This document shows positions 17,904 through 26,710 of a DNA stretch of 64,000 bases, piece by piece. The notes under the pieces are model-generated. The model was not told the DNA's origin. It worked only from the letters and a program-made list of their open reading frames with translations, and searched no databases. Source of the stretch: Martinezella tropici (GTDB taxonomy: Bacteria; Pseudomonadota; Alphaproteobacteria; Rhizobiales; Rhizobiaceae); NCBI RefSeq assembly GCF_003287875.1, contig NZ_QMKK01000032.1:1-64000 (forward strand), given 5' to 3'. Numbering within the stretch: the stretch's first letter is position 1; every line of letters starts with the position of its first letter. A program made the translations under genes and the position numbers.

Positions 17904-18752
17904 ATGATCGATTGGAGCAAACCCTCGGCAGACTCATGTTTCGTCCAGCTCGGCGGAGTCCGGGTGCATTTCAAACGTGCGGGTTCCGGACCGGCGATTC
18001 TGCTGCTCCATGGTAGCGGTTCATCTATGGAGGGTTTCGAGCGTGTAGCCGCTCTGCTATCGCGCTCGTACACGGTGGTCCGACCCGACTTTCCCGGGTT
18101 CGGCCTGACAGGCCCGCGGTCGGATCGCGATTACCGGATCGAGACCTATGTCGCGACGATGGCTGCATTCATGGCAGCGCTCAATATCGAAAGGTACAGC
18201 GTTGCCGGCAATTCGCTGGGCGGCAACATCGCGTGGAACCTTGCCCTGAGGCACCCAGAACGGCTTGACGCTCTTGTCCTGATCAACGCCACCGGCTATC
18301 CCGAGAAATCCCTGCCCGCCGGATTGCGCCTGGCGCGCAATCCACTGCTGCGGCCCTTGCTGCGACACTGGCTGCCACGCAAGGCGACCCGGGCCAATCT
18401 ACGATCCATCGTCGGCCAAAGATCGACGATCGTCGATGACGCGATGGTCGATCGCGTACACGGCCTGATGTCGCTGCCTGGCAACCGCTCGGCCTTCGTG
18501 GATCTCGCCAATACCAATCAGGCGGATCGCAGCGCGGAGATCCCGCGCATCGTGGCGCCTACTCTGGTGCTGCGCAGCGCCGGCATCGACGGCCAATATT
18601 TCGCACGCGATATTTCGGCGGCGCAGGAGCGAATCCACCCGGTGGCCGGACACCTTCTTCCCGAGGAGGACCCGGTCTGGGTCGCGAACGCCATCGCAGA
18701 TTTCCTGAACGCGCTTCGTGACAGCTTGCGACCGACCAGGACGACCCCATGA
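17904..18752 (+). CDS. Alpha/beta-fold hydrolase (first of a pair)
   Basis: 282 residues. The oxyanion loop is ILLLHGSGSSMEGF, the nucleophile elbow is AGNSLGGN (Ser near residue 100), a candidate acid lies in TLVLRSAGIDGQ, and the catalytic His is in HPVAGHLLPEEDP. It is similar in outline to meta-cleavage product (C-C bond) hydrolases and to esterases. The ATG at 17904 is chosen because homology begins just after it; the open frame back to 17652 looks non-coding. It is the first gene of a four-gene operon with four-base overlaps. Confidence 0.85.
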   Translation: MIDWSKPSADSCFVQLGGVRVHFKRAGSGPAILLLHGSGSSMEGFERVAALLSRSYTVVRPDFPGFGLTGPRSDRDYRIETYVATMAAFMAALNIERYSVAGNSLGGNIAWNLALRHPERLDALVLINATGYPEKSLPAGLRLARNPLLRPLLRHWLPRKATRANLRSIVGQRSTIVDDAMVDRVHGLMSLPGNRSAFVDLANTNQADRSAEIPRIVAPTLVLRSAGIDGQYFARDISAAQERIHPVAGHLLPEEDPVWVANAIADFLNALRDSLRPTRTTP

Positions 18753-19639
18753 AATATTTCGTGGCAAGGGGCGAGGATCGACAGCTCGATGCAACGGCAC
18801 GCGCAGGCCTTCGCGGCAACTTCATCGAATTGCCCGATGGCGTCACCCACTACGAACTCTCCGGGCCACTGAGCGGGGACGTCGTGATCCTGGCCGGCGG
18901 CCTCACCATCCCGCTGTTCTATTGGGACCACTTCGTCCCCGAGTTGCACGCCGCCGGCTTTCGGACACTAGCCTACAGCGGCTACGCGCGCGGCTATTCC
19001 GAGCGGCTGCGCAAACCCTATGACGACGCCTTGTTCGTGCGTCAGATCACCGAACTCGTTCGCGCCCTCGCCCTTGGCGGCCGTCACCACATCATCGGCT
19101 CATCCATGGGCGCATTGGTGGCGATGGGCTACCTCGTCGAACACCCAGCTTCGGTCGCCACGTTGACGGTGGCGGGCCCCGCCGGGCTCGGCAACATGCC
19201 TGCCGCGTTGCGCCTGCTGCAATCCGCCGAACCACTCGCGCGCTTCGTCGCACGCCGGTTCGGGCGCCAGTGGCTCGACAATCATCAAGCGCACAATCTC
19301 GGCGATCGCACGCACGCGGCGGATCTCTCGGCCATGATCAATGATGCCTATCGCTATGAGGGTTCGCTTCATGCGCTCTTCGACACGCTGTTGCATTTCG
19401 GCCTGTTTGGCCGGGCTGAACTCTACCGGCGTGTCGGCGATCTCGCCTTGCCAAAATTGTTGATCTGGGGGCGCGACGATCAGGTCACGCCGATCGACAA
19501 GCTCGACGCCGCCCGTGCCTTGCTGCGACCGGAACGCTGCCATGTCCTCGCATGCGGGCACATGACGCCGTTTGAGCGCCCAAGCGAGGTTGCCGAGCTT
19601 TTCACTTCCTTCGTCAACGCCCACAGGGGGCCTTCATGA
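18749..19639 (+). CDS. Alpha/beta-fold hydrolase (second of a pair)
   Basis: 296 residues. Nucleophile elbow IGSSMGALVAMG (Ser near residue 117), acid in LLIWGRDDQVTP, catalytic His in ACGHMTPFERP. The start carries VTHYELSGPLSGDVVILAGG, the oxyanion strand with Ala-Gly-Gly instead of the usual His-Gly. Its ATG overlaps the stop of the preceding hydrolase by four bases and its stop overlaps the monooxygenase. It is only distantly similar to the first hydrolase, so the two probably cleave different bonds of one substrate or successive intermediates. Confidence 0.85.
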   Translation: MKYFVARGEDRQLDATARAGLRGNFIELPDGVTHYELSGPLSGDVVILAGGLTIPLFYWDHFVPELHAAGFRTLAYSGYARGYSERLRKPYDDALFVRQITELVRALALGGRHHIIGSSMGALVAMGYLVEHPASVATLTVAGPAGLGNMPAALRLLQSAEPLARFVARRFGRQWLDNHQAHNLGDRTHAADLSAMINDAYRYEGSLHALFDTLLHFGLFGRAELYRRVGDLALPKLLIWGRDDQVTPIDKLDAARALLRPERCHVLACGHMTPFERPSEVAELFTSFVNAHRGPS

Positions 19640-21219
19640 GCACCAAAATCATCGACGTACTCATCGTCGGCGCGGGGCCTACCGGCACGACGCTGGCGAT
19701 CGACCTCGCCCGCCGCGGGCTCGACATCCGCATCATCGACAAGGCAATCACGAGCTTTCCGGGTTCGCGCGCCAAGGGCCTGCAGCCCCGGACGCTGGAA
19801 GTGCTGCAGGACTTGGGCGCGATTGACGAGGTCATGGCGGGCGGTAGTAATTATCCCTTGCTCGGGTTTCATCTGGGACCGCTGACGATCCCATGGCGGA
19901 TGATCGCCAGAAAGCCGCGCCAGCCAGACATCCCGTTTCCGAGCACCTGGTTGATACCGCAGTTCCGGACCGACGCCGCGCTGCACGCGCGCCTGGCGGC
20001 CTTCGGCCACAGTGTCGAATTCGGCAGCGAACTCACCGGCCTTGCCCAGGACGCGCGGAGCGCGACCGCGCGCGTCTCGGCCCTCGGCGAAACGCGCGAG
20101 ATCGCCGCCCGCTATATCGTCGGGGCTGATGGCGGCGGCAGCGCCGTGCGCCAGAATCTGGGCTTAGGGTTCGAGGGATCGACGCACGAAGACGACCGGA
20201 TGATCATCGTCGACGCGGTGACGAGCGGACTGCCGCGCAACCGCTGGCATATCTGGCCAGGCCGGGCGGGACGGTTCATCGGTGCCTGTCCGCTCCCGCA
20301 TGGCGAACTTTTCCAGTGGATGATCCGGCTGCCACCCGATGAAAAGCCGGAACTCGACCTTGCGGCGATCAACCGGCGCGTTCAGGCGCGGATTGGCACG
20401 CCGCGCGTCGTGCTGCATGACATCCAGTGGAAATCGGTGTTCCGGCCCAACATTCGCCTCGCCGAGCATTATCGCCGCGGCCGCGTATTCCTTGCCGGAG
20501 ATGCTGCCCATGTGCACCCGCCGGCCGGCGCTCAAGGGCTCAATACCGGGATTCAGGATGCCTACAATCTCGGCTGGAAGCTCGGCCAAGTGCTGGCTGG
20601 TGCCGACGAAGGACTGCTCGACAGCTACGAGCAGGAGCGCCGGCCGATCGCGGCGGCGGTGCTGTCGCTATCGACCAAGAAATACGAGGGTATCGCCAAA
20701 CTCGATCCGTCGAGCGTGCGGCGCGGCAAGGATGAGCGCCAGCTCGCGCTGAGTTATCGCGATGGTCCCCTCGCGCAGGATCCCGCGGCGAGGACCGCGC
20801 GCCTCCAGGCGGGCGATCGTGCGCCGGATGCCGAACTGGTCACGCCAGATGGACGCCCCTCCCGTCTGCACGAAGCCTTTGTTGGTCCGCACTTCACGGC
20901 GATCGCCTATGGCGATAACGCCGCCATTGCGCTCGAAGACCTTGTTTGGCCCGTAGTGGGCGCGGGGTTGCAGCGCATCCTCGTCGAGGTCTCCCATCCC
21001 CGGTATGCGCAGGAGAGCTTCACCGATCCCGCCAGGACGTTCCGCCGGGCTTATGGCGTGGCCGAGGATACCGTGTTCCTCATCCGACCCGACGGCTATG
21101 TCAGCCAGATCGCTCCCCCAGCGGCGCGAACCAGGCTGCAAGCGGCAGTCGCCTTGCTGACACCTTCGAGCCGATCGTTCGCCTCCGATCCCACGGGCTA
21201 TGCCGGGCGGGCGCCATGA
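19636..21219 (+). CDS. FAD-dependent aromatic monooxygenase (MhpA/PheA-type)
   Basis: 527 residues, class A flavoprotein hydroxylase adding a hydroxyl to a phenolic ring with NAD(P)H and O2. The Rossmann motif is VGAGPTGTTLAIDLARRG. The DG motif lies in YIVGADGGGSAVRQNLG near residue 165. The GD motif is FLAGDAAHVHPPAGAQGLN near 290, followed by GIQDAYNLGWKL. The C-terminal 150 residues form the thioredoxin-like domain of the phenol hydroxylase/MhpA branch (GDRAPDAEL, then a redox-inactive fold). It is the third gene of the operon, so the substrate is probably released or prepared by the hydrolases or amidohydrolase. Confidence 0.9.
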   Translation: MSTKIIDVLIVGAGPTGTTLAIDLARRGLDIRIIDKAITSFPGSRAKGLQPRTLEVLQDLGAIDEVMAGGSNYPLLGFHLGPLTIPWRMIARKPRQPDIPFPSTWLIPQFRTDAALHARLAAFGHSVEFGSELTGLAQDARSATARVSALGETREIAARYIVGADGGGSAVRQNLGLGFEGSTHEDDRMIIVDAVTSGLPRNRWHIWPGRAGRFIGACPLPHGELFQWMIRLPPDEKPELDLAAINRRVQARIGTPRVVLHDIQWKSVFRPNIRLAEHYRRGRVFLAGDAAHVHPPAGAQGLNTGIQDAYNLGWKLGQVLAGADEGLLDSYEQERRPIAAAVLSLSTKKYEGIAKLDPSSVRRGKDERQLALSYRDGPLAQDPAARTARLQAGDRAPDAELVTPDGRPSRLHEAFVGPHFTAIAYGDNAAIALEDLVWPVVGAGLQRILVEVSHPRYAQESFTDPARTFRRAYGVAEDTVFLIRPDGYVSQIAPPAARTRLQAAVALLTPSSRSFASDPTGYAGRAP

Positions 21220-22604
21220 CTCGCATTTTGCTCCACGGCGGAACAGTCATCACCATGGCCATGGACCGGCCCGATGCCGAGCGGCTGGACATTCTAGTGG
21301 AGAATGGACGCATCGCGGCCATGGCCGAGAATCTGAAAGAGACAGACGCGGAGACCATCGATTTCTCCGGGCGTATCCTCATGCCCGGCCTGGTCAACGC
21401 GCATCTGCACAGTTGGCAGGCCGCCTTGCGGTGTATCGGCAGCGACTGGACCCTGCTCGAGTACCTCGCCAAGACGCATGGCGGCCTTGCCTCGCATTAC
21501 CAGCCCGAAGACATGCATATCGCCGCTCTGGCGTGCGCGCTCAACCAGATCAACTGCGGAACCACGACGCTCGGTGACTGGTCGCATAATGCGCGAACCC
21601 CAGAGCATGCCGATGCAACCCTCCAGGGCCTCGCCGAATCCGGCATTCGCGCCGTCTTTTTTCACGGAATGTCGCACAGGCTTCGCGAGCAGGCGCATCC
21701 CGCGGCAGAGATCGATCGCCTGCTGGCAGGCCCTATCGCGCGTCACGATCTGCTGGACCTCGGCATGGCCATTCCGGGACCGCAACTGTCGAGCGCAAAG
21801 ATCGCGATCGCCGATTTCCTGACCGCGCGGGATCGCGACCTACTCGTCTCCATGCACCAAAGCGGCGGTCGGCCGGGCCCATCCTGGGAAGCGGTGCGGG
21901 ATGCGGGCCTGATCGGGCCTCTAACCAACATTGTGCATGGCAATGACATTCCTGATGAATGGCTCAAGTCATTCGTCGATGCTGGCGCGACGTTCACGGT
22001 CACGCCCGAGAACGAACTCGGCCAGGGCCACGGCTTTCCCGTCACCGGCCGGCTAATGCGCCTTGGCGCAGCTCCCTCGCTTGGCACCGACATCGATACG
22101 GCCGTGTCCGGCGAGGTATTGATCGCGGCGCGGATAGCGATCGCTCAGCAGCGCGGATACGATCACGAGCAGCAGCGGCGCTCGACCGGCCTGTTTTCTC
22201 CCACCCCAACAATCACCAGCAAGCAGGCATTGACGTGGTCGACGATCGAGGGCGCGCGCGCCCTCGGCCTCGCCGATCGCATCGGGCAGCTGGCGCCGGG
22301 CATGCTGGCAGATCTGATCGCCATCGACACCCGCGCTCTCAATCTTTGGCCTGCGCACGACCCGACCGCTGCCGCGCTGCAGGCGAGCATAGCGAATATC
22401 GAAGCGGTGATGATAGCGGGCCGATGGCGCAAGCGTGATCACGCGCTGGTCGACGTTGATCTCGGGACGGTGCTGGACAGACTGTCCGAGTCCGGACAAC
22501 GCCTGCTTGGCAAGATCGAGGCGAGCGGAATCCTGGGACGGATACGCGAACAGGTAATCTTGCGCGTTGTGCACAGGATGCTCAAGAAGCATAGTCGCAT
22601 CTAG
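21216..22604 (+). CDS. Amidohydrolase of the AtzA/TrzN/guanine-deaminase family
   Basis: 462-residue metal-dependent hydrolase. The beta-sandwich lip starts LLHGGTVITMA. The metal-site HxH is LVNAHLHSWQ near residue 61. Further metal or catalytic positions lie in LVSMHQSGG, NIVHGNDIP and SLGTDIDTA (the Asp). The C-terminal lip has GMLADLIAIDT. Relatives hydrolyse chlorine, amine or amide groups on rings, such as triazines and purines. It is translationally coupled to the monooxygenase (ATGA), and the next gene is a TetR regulator. The substrate is unknown; N-heterocycles or amide-linked aromatics would fit. Confidence 0.88.
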   Translation: MTRILLHGGTVITMAMDRPDAERLDILVENGRIAAMAENLKETDAETIDFSGRILMPGLVNAHLHSWQAALRCIGSDWTLLEYLAKTHGGLASHYQPEDMHIAALACALNQINCGTTTLGDWSHNARTPEHADATLQGLAESGIRAVFFHGMSHRLREQAHPAAEIDRLLAGPIARHDLLDLGMAIPGPQLSSAKIAIADFLTARDRDLLVSMHQSGGRPGPSWEAVRDAGLIGPLTNIVHGNDIPDEWLKSFVDAGATFTVTPENELGQGHGFPVTGRLMRLGAAPSLGTDIDTAVSGEVLIAARIAIAQQRGYDHEQQRRSTGLFSPTPTITSKQALTWSTIEGARALGLADRIGQLAPGMLADLIAIDTRALNLWPAHDPTAAALQASIANIEAVMIAGRWRKRDHALVDVDLGTVLDRLSESGQRLLGKIEASGILGRIREQVILRVVHRMLKKHSRI

Positions 22605-22641
22605 TGCCGACTCGTTCTTGATATCCGGAGTAAGGATCAAA

Positions 22642-23262
22642 TTGCCTTCAGGCCGCCCCGCCATTCCGCTCGATCGCATATTGAGCGCAGCGCTAAGGAT
22701 CGCAGACGAGGAGGGTACGCAAGCCCTCACGATGCGGCGCCTCGCCAGTGAACTCAATTCCAGTACAGCCATGCTCTACCGGCACTTTGAGAGCCGGGCG
22801 GATCTGGTCCTGCAGATCGTTGACTACGTGTTCAAGGAAGCGGAGCTTTTTGCTTTACCCTTCCCGCAAACGGACTGGCGACAGGCATGTCGCTCGTTGG
22901 CGCGACGCATGTTCGCTGTTCTGGGCCAGCACCGCGGGGTGGCTCAGCTTCTGCTCGAGGCGACACCGAACGGACCCCATGCGATGGTCCTGCGTGAACG
23001 CTGCCTGGCCATGATGCTAGACAACGGGTTTGCGCCCCCTCTCGCGGCGCGCGCCTATGCGACCCTCGCGCGCTTTGTCCTCGGATTCGCGATCCAAGTC
23101 GGCCGGCAGGACGCCGCACAATCCGCAGCCTTCCATCAGCTGGATCGAGCCGCCTTCCCCGCAACCTACGCCTTAGCGGATGAACTGCCGGTGCCACTCG
23201 AGGAGGAGTTCGCATTTGGGCTGGACCTGATGATCGCGGGCCTAGAGGCTTTCACCTTCTGA
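22642..23262 (+). CDS. TetR-family transcriptional regulator
   Basis: 206 residues. The N-terminal helix-turn-helix has IADEEGTQALTMRRLASELN and SSTAMLYRHFESRADLV, followed by a variable helical ligand domain with TetR_C-like hydrophobic helices. The frame is open from 22567, but a TTG at 22642 is preceded by GGAGTAAGGA at ideal distance and starts the homologous part, so it is taken as the start. It closes the hydrolase/monooxygenase/amidohydrolase operon, 37 bases after its last stop, and is the probable repressor of that operon. Confidence 0.88.
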   Translation: MPSGRPAIPLDRILSAALRIADEEGTQALTMRRLASELNSSTAMLYRHFESRADLVLQIVDYVFKEAELFALPFPQTDWRQACRSLARRMFAVLGQHRGVAQLLLEATPNGPHAMVLRERCLAMMLDNGFAPPLAARAYATLARFVLGFAIQVGRQDAAQSAAFHQLDRAAFPATYALADELPVPLEEEFAFGLDLMIAGLEAFTF

Positions 23263-23360
23263 CAGAAGGGTATGCTGCGTATGCGAACTGGCTAGCATTC
23301 GGCCAACCAGAATCACTAACATCATGGAAGACTGGCTCCGCTTCCTGCGAACTGAGATCT

Positions 23361-24482
23361 ACGGCGTTGGTGCATGGGTCACGGAAAGAGCGAATTTCCG
23401 TCTTTGATGCTACGGCTATGCGATAGCGAACTTGAGCCGGACGGATTTCAGGCGTGCGCATGCCAGCATTCGATTGAGGATAGCGCAGCCGATGGCGACC
23501 TCCGTCTGCTGTGCTACGAATGAGCGCGCCCGCAACCGGCGGCCGATGATGGATTTGTAGCGACCGATCGTGGTCTCGACCAATGAGCGTTTGCCGTAGC
23601 CGGTGGCGGCCTGCCACTTCATCCGGCCATCGGCGTTGATCGTCGCGATATGTTGGTTTCGTTGATTGGTGGGATCGTCATGCTGACGTTCCACCGCATT
23701 GGCGCGCGGCGGGATAACCACGGCAGCATCGGCGCTATGCCTGGTGACGGCGTCGTAGGTCGGCTCACCCTCATGGGCGCCATCGGCCATGAACTGCCGG
23801 ATCGGCATGTCAATCTGATCGAGCAGCGGCTCCACCTGCGAGGCGTCGCCGGCATCCCGGTCCGTCATAACGTGAGCGATGATGTCAGAGCTGTCGGCAT
23901 CCAGCGCCAGATGCAGTTTCCGCCAAGCCCTACGGGATTTGACACCATGCTTTTCCTCCAGCCATTGGCCAGCGCCGTAAACTTGCAGCCCTGTGCTATC
24001 GATCAGGACGTGGACAGGCCCTTTCTCCGGGATGCGATCATCGTACCGCTTGTTCCACGCTCTCGGTTTATTTGCACGACGGCTCAGGGTCGTGTGGTCG
24101 GGAACGGCGAGATCCAGCCCAATCAGCTTCAGCACGGAGGTCAAGAAGCCTTCGGCCTGCCGCAGCCGCAAGCCGAACACCAGTCCCAGCGTCAGGGCAG
24201 TCTCGATCGCCAGATCGGAGTAGCGCGGCTGGCCACCGCGGGTCGTACGCTTCGGCGCTTGCCAGGACGACACCGCCTCCGGCGTCATCCAAAGCGTCAG
24301 GCTGCCACGCCGACGAAGACCAGCTTCGTATTCCGCCCAGTTCGTGACCTTGAACTTCATCTTGCCGATACGATGGCGGCGGCAGGCGTTGTGTTTGAAA
24401 GGCATCGTTGTGGGACAGACCGATTATTGCGATAGCCGACCACATACGACACCGCATTTAACGATCCGCGCACCAACGCCGT
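23361..24482. mobile_element. IS5-family insertion sequence with terminal inverted repeats
   Basis: A 1122-bp element bounded by 20-bp inverted repeats matching at 17 of 20 positions: 23361-23380 (ACGGCGTTGGTGCATGGGTC) and the reverse complement of 24463-24482 (ACGGCGTTGGTGCGCGGATC); the outer 13 bases are identical. It carries one transposase gene on the minus strand. No target-site duplication is evident at the flanks, so the ends may have diverged, or the true boundary may lie slightly inside, where GGCTAT motifs also face each other at 23414 and 24437. Confidence 0.7.
23416..24405 (-). CDS. IS5-family transposase
   Basis: 329-residue DDE transposase of the IS5 family, apparently intact. 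The N-terminus, MPFKHNACRRHRIGKMKFKV with GLRRRGSLTLWM, is characteristic of the family. The catalytic triad is visible as VLIDSTGLQVYG (first Asp), FMADGAHEGEPTYDAV (second Asp) and SLVETTIGRYKSIIG (Glu). The start at 24405 is preferred over the internal Met at residue 16 because homologues begin with the same MPxKHN sequence. It could still be active. Confidence 0.92.
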   Translation of the reverse strand: MPFKHNACRRHRIGKMKFKVTNWAEYEAGLRRRGSLTLWMTPEAVSSWQAPKRTTRGGQPRYSDLAIETALTLGLVFGLRLRQAEGFLTSVLKLIGLDLAVPDHTTLSRRANKPRAWNKRYDDRIPEKGPVHVLIDSTGLQVYGAGQWLEEKHGVKSRRAWRKLHLALDADSSDIIAHVMTDRDAGDASQVEPLLDQIDMPIRQFMADGAHEGEPTYDAVTRHSADAAVVIPPRANAVERQHDDPTNQRNQHIATINADGRMKWQAATGYGKRSLVETTIGRYKSIIGRRLRARSFVAQQTEVAIGCAILNRMLACARLKSVRLKFAIA

Positions 24483-24738
24483 GATGAGTTGCTCCTGCAA
24501 TGGAATGAGATCGAGGATATGTTGGCTGTTACACATTGAGCATAGGCATTTTTCGAGCAACCAGACCGGTTTACGCGTTTGTCGCTGGCGCGTTGTCCAA
24601 CTGGTATGCCCAGAGCGGAACTTGGCGTTTGCATCTATTATATTCCTTTCAGGAACTAAATTGCATGACTATTAATCGCTTTTCTTGAACTTGCTTAAGC
24701 CATAGCTTTTTGAGACATCGACAGCCAAGGCAAACACA
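24483..24738. other. Region upstream of the aminotransferase
   Basis: About 255 bases between the insertion sequence and the aminotransferase gene, AT-rich after 24620. It presumably holds the aminotransferase promoter, but no clear -35/-10 pair stands out and no coding frame is supported. Confidence 0.35.
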
Positions 24739-25944
24739 ATGTCTCTTCAAATATCAAATCGCGCGATTGCACTGAAGCCTTCTGCCAGTATCGCGGCCAA
24801 GAAAATGGTCTTGGATCTGCAGGCGCAAGGACACAAGATCGTGGACTTGACGATCGGTGAACCGGATATTCCAACCCCTGCTCATATTGTTGAGGCTGCA
24901 GTTGCTGCGATGAAAGCAGGGGACACCCACTATACCCCGTCTGCCGGGACGCCAGCGCTCCGCGCCGCCATTGCCGCCCATATCAACCGGGAAAAAGGGT
25001 TACCGGCCAAGCCCGAGAATATTGCTGTTGGCTGCGGCGCCAAACAATTAATTTTCGAAGTCTTTTCGGCGACGCTCAACGAAGGTGACGAAGTGATAGT
25101 GCCGGCTCCCTACTGGGTATCCTACCCCGACTTAACGACTCTGCACGGTGGCAAGCCTGTGGTCATAATTTGTGGCGAAGAGGTAGATTTCAAACTAACG
25201 CCAGATGCGCTTGAAGCGGCAATTACCGAAAAGACCCGCTGGCTCGTTCTCAACACGCCGAATAACCCGTCCGGCGCCATCTATTCCCGTGACGAGCTTT
25301 CGGCTCTGGGCGAGGTTCTGCGGCGCCATCCCCACGTGTGGGTGATGACGGATGAGATTTACGAGTATCTTTCCTATCACGACGAACGCGCGCCGAGCCT
25401 TATTGAAGTCGTGCCGTCACTTTTTGATCGAGCAATCATCATCAACGGCATGTCCAAGGCCTACGCCATGACTGGATGGCGCGTCGGCTACGTCGCAGGC
25501 CCAAAGGCGCTGATCGACGTGGTCGTCAAGATGTTAAGCCAGAGCACAACGTGCGCAAGCTCGATCAGTCAGGCCGCCGCGGTCGCAGCGCTGATGGGCG
25601 ATCAGGCTTGCGTGCGTGAAGCGACCGCAATGTATCGAAGCCGTCGCGACCGAATGGTCGAGATCCTGTCGGATGCGCCGGGCTTGTCGCCCCGTGCGCC
25701 TTCCGGGGCTTTCTATTTGTTTATGTCCGTCGCCAATTTGATCGGCAAAAAGACGCCTGGCGGTAAGGAATTGCGCACCGATCGTGATGTCTCCCTCTAC
25801 CTTCTGGAGCAGGCCAAGGTGGCCGTTCTAGACGGGTCAGCTTACGGCGTTTCCCCCTATCTTCGGCTTTCCTTCGCGGCCTCCATGCAAGTCGTCGAGT
25901 CCGGAAGTCAAGCTATCGTGGCAGCGGTCAAGGCTCTTCGCTGA
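24739..25944 (+). CDS. PLP-dependent class I aminotransferase (aspartate aminotransferase-like)
   Basis: 401 residues of the class I/II aminotransferase family. Substrate and cofactor motifs are VDLTIGEPDIPTP near residue 36, the conserved Asn in LNTPNNPSGAIYS near 170, DEIYEYLSY near 203, and the PLP-binding Lys in INGMSKAYAMTGWRVGY near 235. The conserved C-terminal Arg lies in YLRLSFA. It transfers an amino group between an amino acid and a 2-oxo acid. It is followed 37 bases later by an RraA-type aldolase, so the pair may interconvert an amino acid and an aldol-cleavable oxo acid. Confidence 0.92.
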   Translation: MSLQISNRAIALKPSASIAAKKMVLDLQAQGHKIVDLTIGEPDIPTPAHIVEAAVAAMKAGDTHYTPSAGTPALRAAIAAHINREKGLPAKPENIAVGCGAKQLIFEVFSATLNEGDEVIVPAPYWVSYPDLTTLHGGKPVVIICGEEVDFKLTPDALEAAITEKTRWLVLNTPNNPSGAIYSRDELSALGEVLRRHPHVWVMTDEIYEYLSYHDERAPSLIEVVPSLFDRAIIINGMSKAYAMTGWRVGYVAGPKALIDVVVKMLSQSTTCASSISQAAAVAALMGDQACVREATAMYRSRRDRMVEILSDAPGLSPRAPSGAFYLFMSVANLIGKKTPGGKELRTDRDVSLYLLEQAKVAVLDGSAYGVSPYLRLSFAASMQVVESGSQAIVAAVKALR

Positions 25945-25981
25945 GCAGCGTCGTGTCGCACTCAATCCAGAAAGAATTTCA

Positions 25982-26632
25982 ATGATCGGAAACCGGATAC
26001 TCCCAAGCGCGCCGCAGGCAGATGCCGAGCTCATCTCAGCCTATGCCAAGTCCTCGACTGCAATTATAAGCGACAACCTCGCTCGACTTCCGGGCGTCAT
26101 CGGTGTTCGACCTTTTCATAAGGTCAATGGCACGATGGCCGGAACTGCTTTGACAGTTCGTGTAGCCGCAGGCGACAACCTGCTGATCCACAAGGCGCTC
26201 GATCTTGTTCGTCCTGGCGATGTCGTCGTCGTAGATGGTGACGGCGAAACCAACCGTGCTCTCATCGGCGAGATCATGGCAACGATTGCGCAAACACGAG
26301 GCGCGGCCGGCATGGTGATAGACGGCGCGATCCGCGATGCCGGAGCCTTGGCGAAATCGGAATTTCCGGTGTTTGCCCGCGCCGCCATCCATCGCGGACC
26401 CTACAAAAACGGCCCAGGCGAGATCAACGTACCAGTTGCGATCGGCGGCTTTGTGATCGAACCGGGAGATATCGTCGTGGGAGACGAGGACGGCATTGTT
26501 GCCTTTCCGCAGGCAGTTGCTGTCGAACTTCTGAAGGCTGTCCATGCGCAGGAGCAAAAAGAAGAAGACATCCTGCGCAGCATTCGCCAAGGAACTTATA
26601 CCGGCGCTTACGGAACGCCAGCATCACCTTGA
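25982..26632 (+). CDS. RraA-family 4-hydroxy-4-methyl(carboxy)-2-oxo acid aldolase
   Basis: 216 residues of the RraA/HMG-aldolase family, which includes class II aldolases acting on 4-hydroxy-4-methyl-2-oxoglutarate and 4-carboxy-4-hydroxy-2-oxoadipate to give pyruvate or oxaloacetate. The active-site D-x(~20)-R-D pattern appears in VVVDGDGETNRALIGEIM and GMVIDGAIRDAGAL. The RNase E inhibitor RraA is shorter and lacks this catabolic context, so the aldolase function is favoured. It lies between an aminotransferase and a LysR regulator. It could serve the last step of a 4,5-cleavage pathway like the one suggested by the LigAB-type genes 18 kb away. Confidence 0.85.
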   Translation: MIGNRILPSAPQADAELISAYAKSSTAIISDNLARLPGVIGVRPFHKVNGTMAGTALTVRVAAGDNLLIHKALDLVRPGDVVVVDGDGETNRALIGEIMATIAQTRGAAGMVIDGAIRDAGALAKSEFPVFARAAIHRGPYKNGPGEINVPVAIGGFVIEPGDIVVGDEDGIVAFPQAVAVELLKAVHAQEQKEEDILRSIRQGTYTGAYGTPASP

Positions 26633-26710
26633 TTTTTGACGATTGACGGATTTTGCTGATACGTGAAGGTGTGTACGATCTTTATCTGACTGGATTGGAA
26701 CGCAGCCCGC

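Noticed and set aside
22053..22772. Open frame of 239 codons on the minus strand
   Set aside because: Antisense to the end of the amidohydrolase and the start of the TetR gene, both of which have clear motifs on the plus strand.
23405..23413. Possible 9-bp target duplication next to the inner GGCTAT motifs of the IS
   Set aside because: The sequences flanking the inner motifs do not match, and the outer 20-bp repeats are far better ends.
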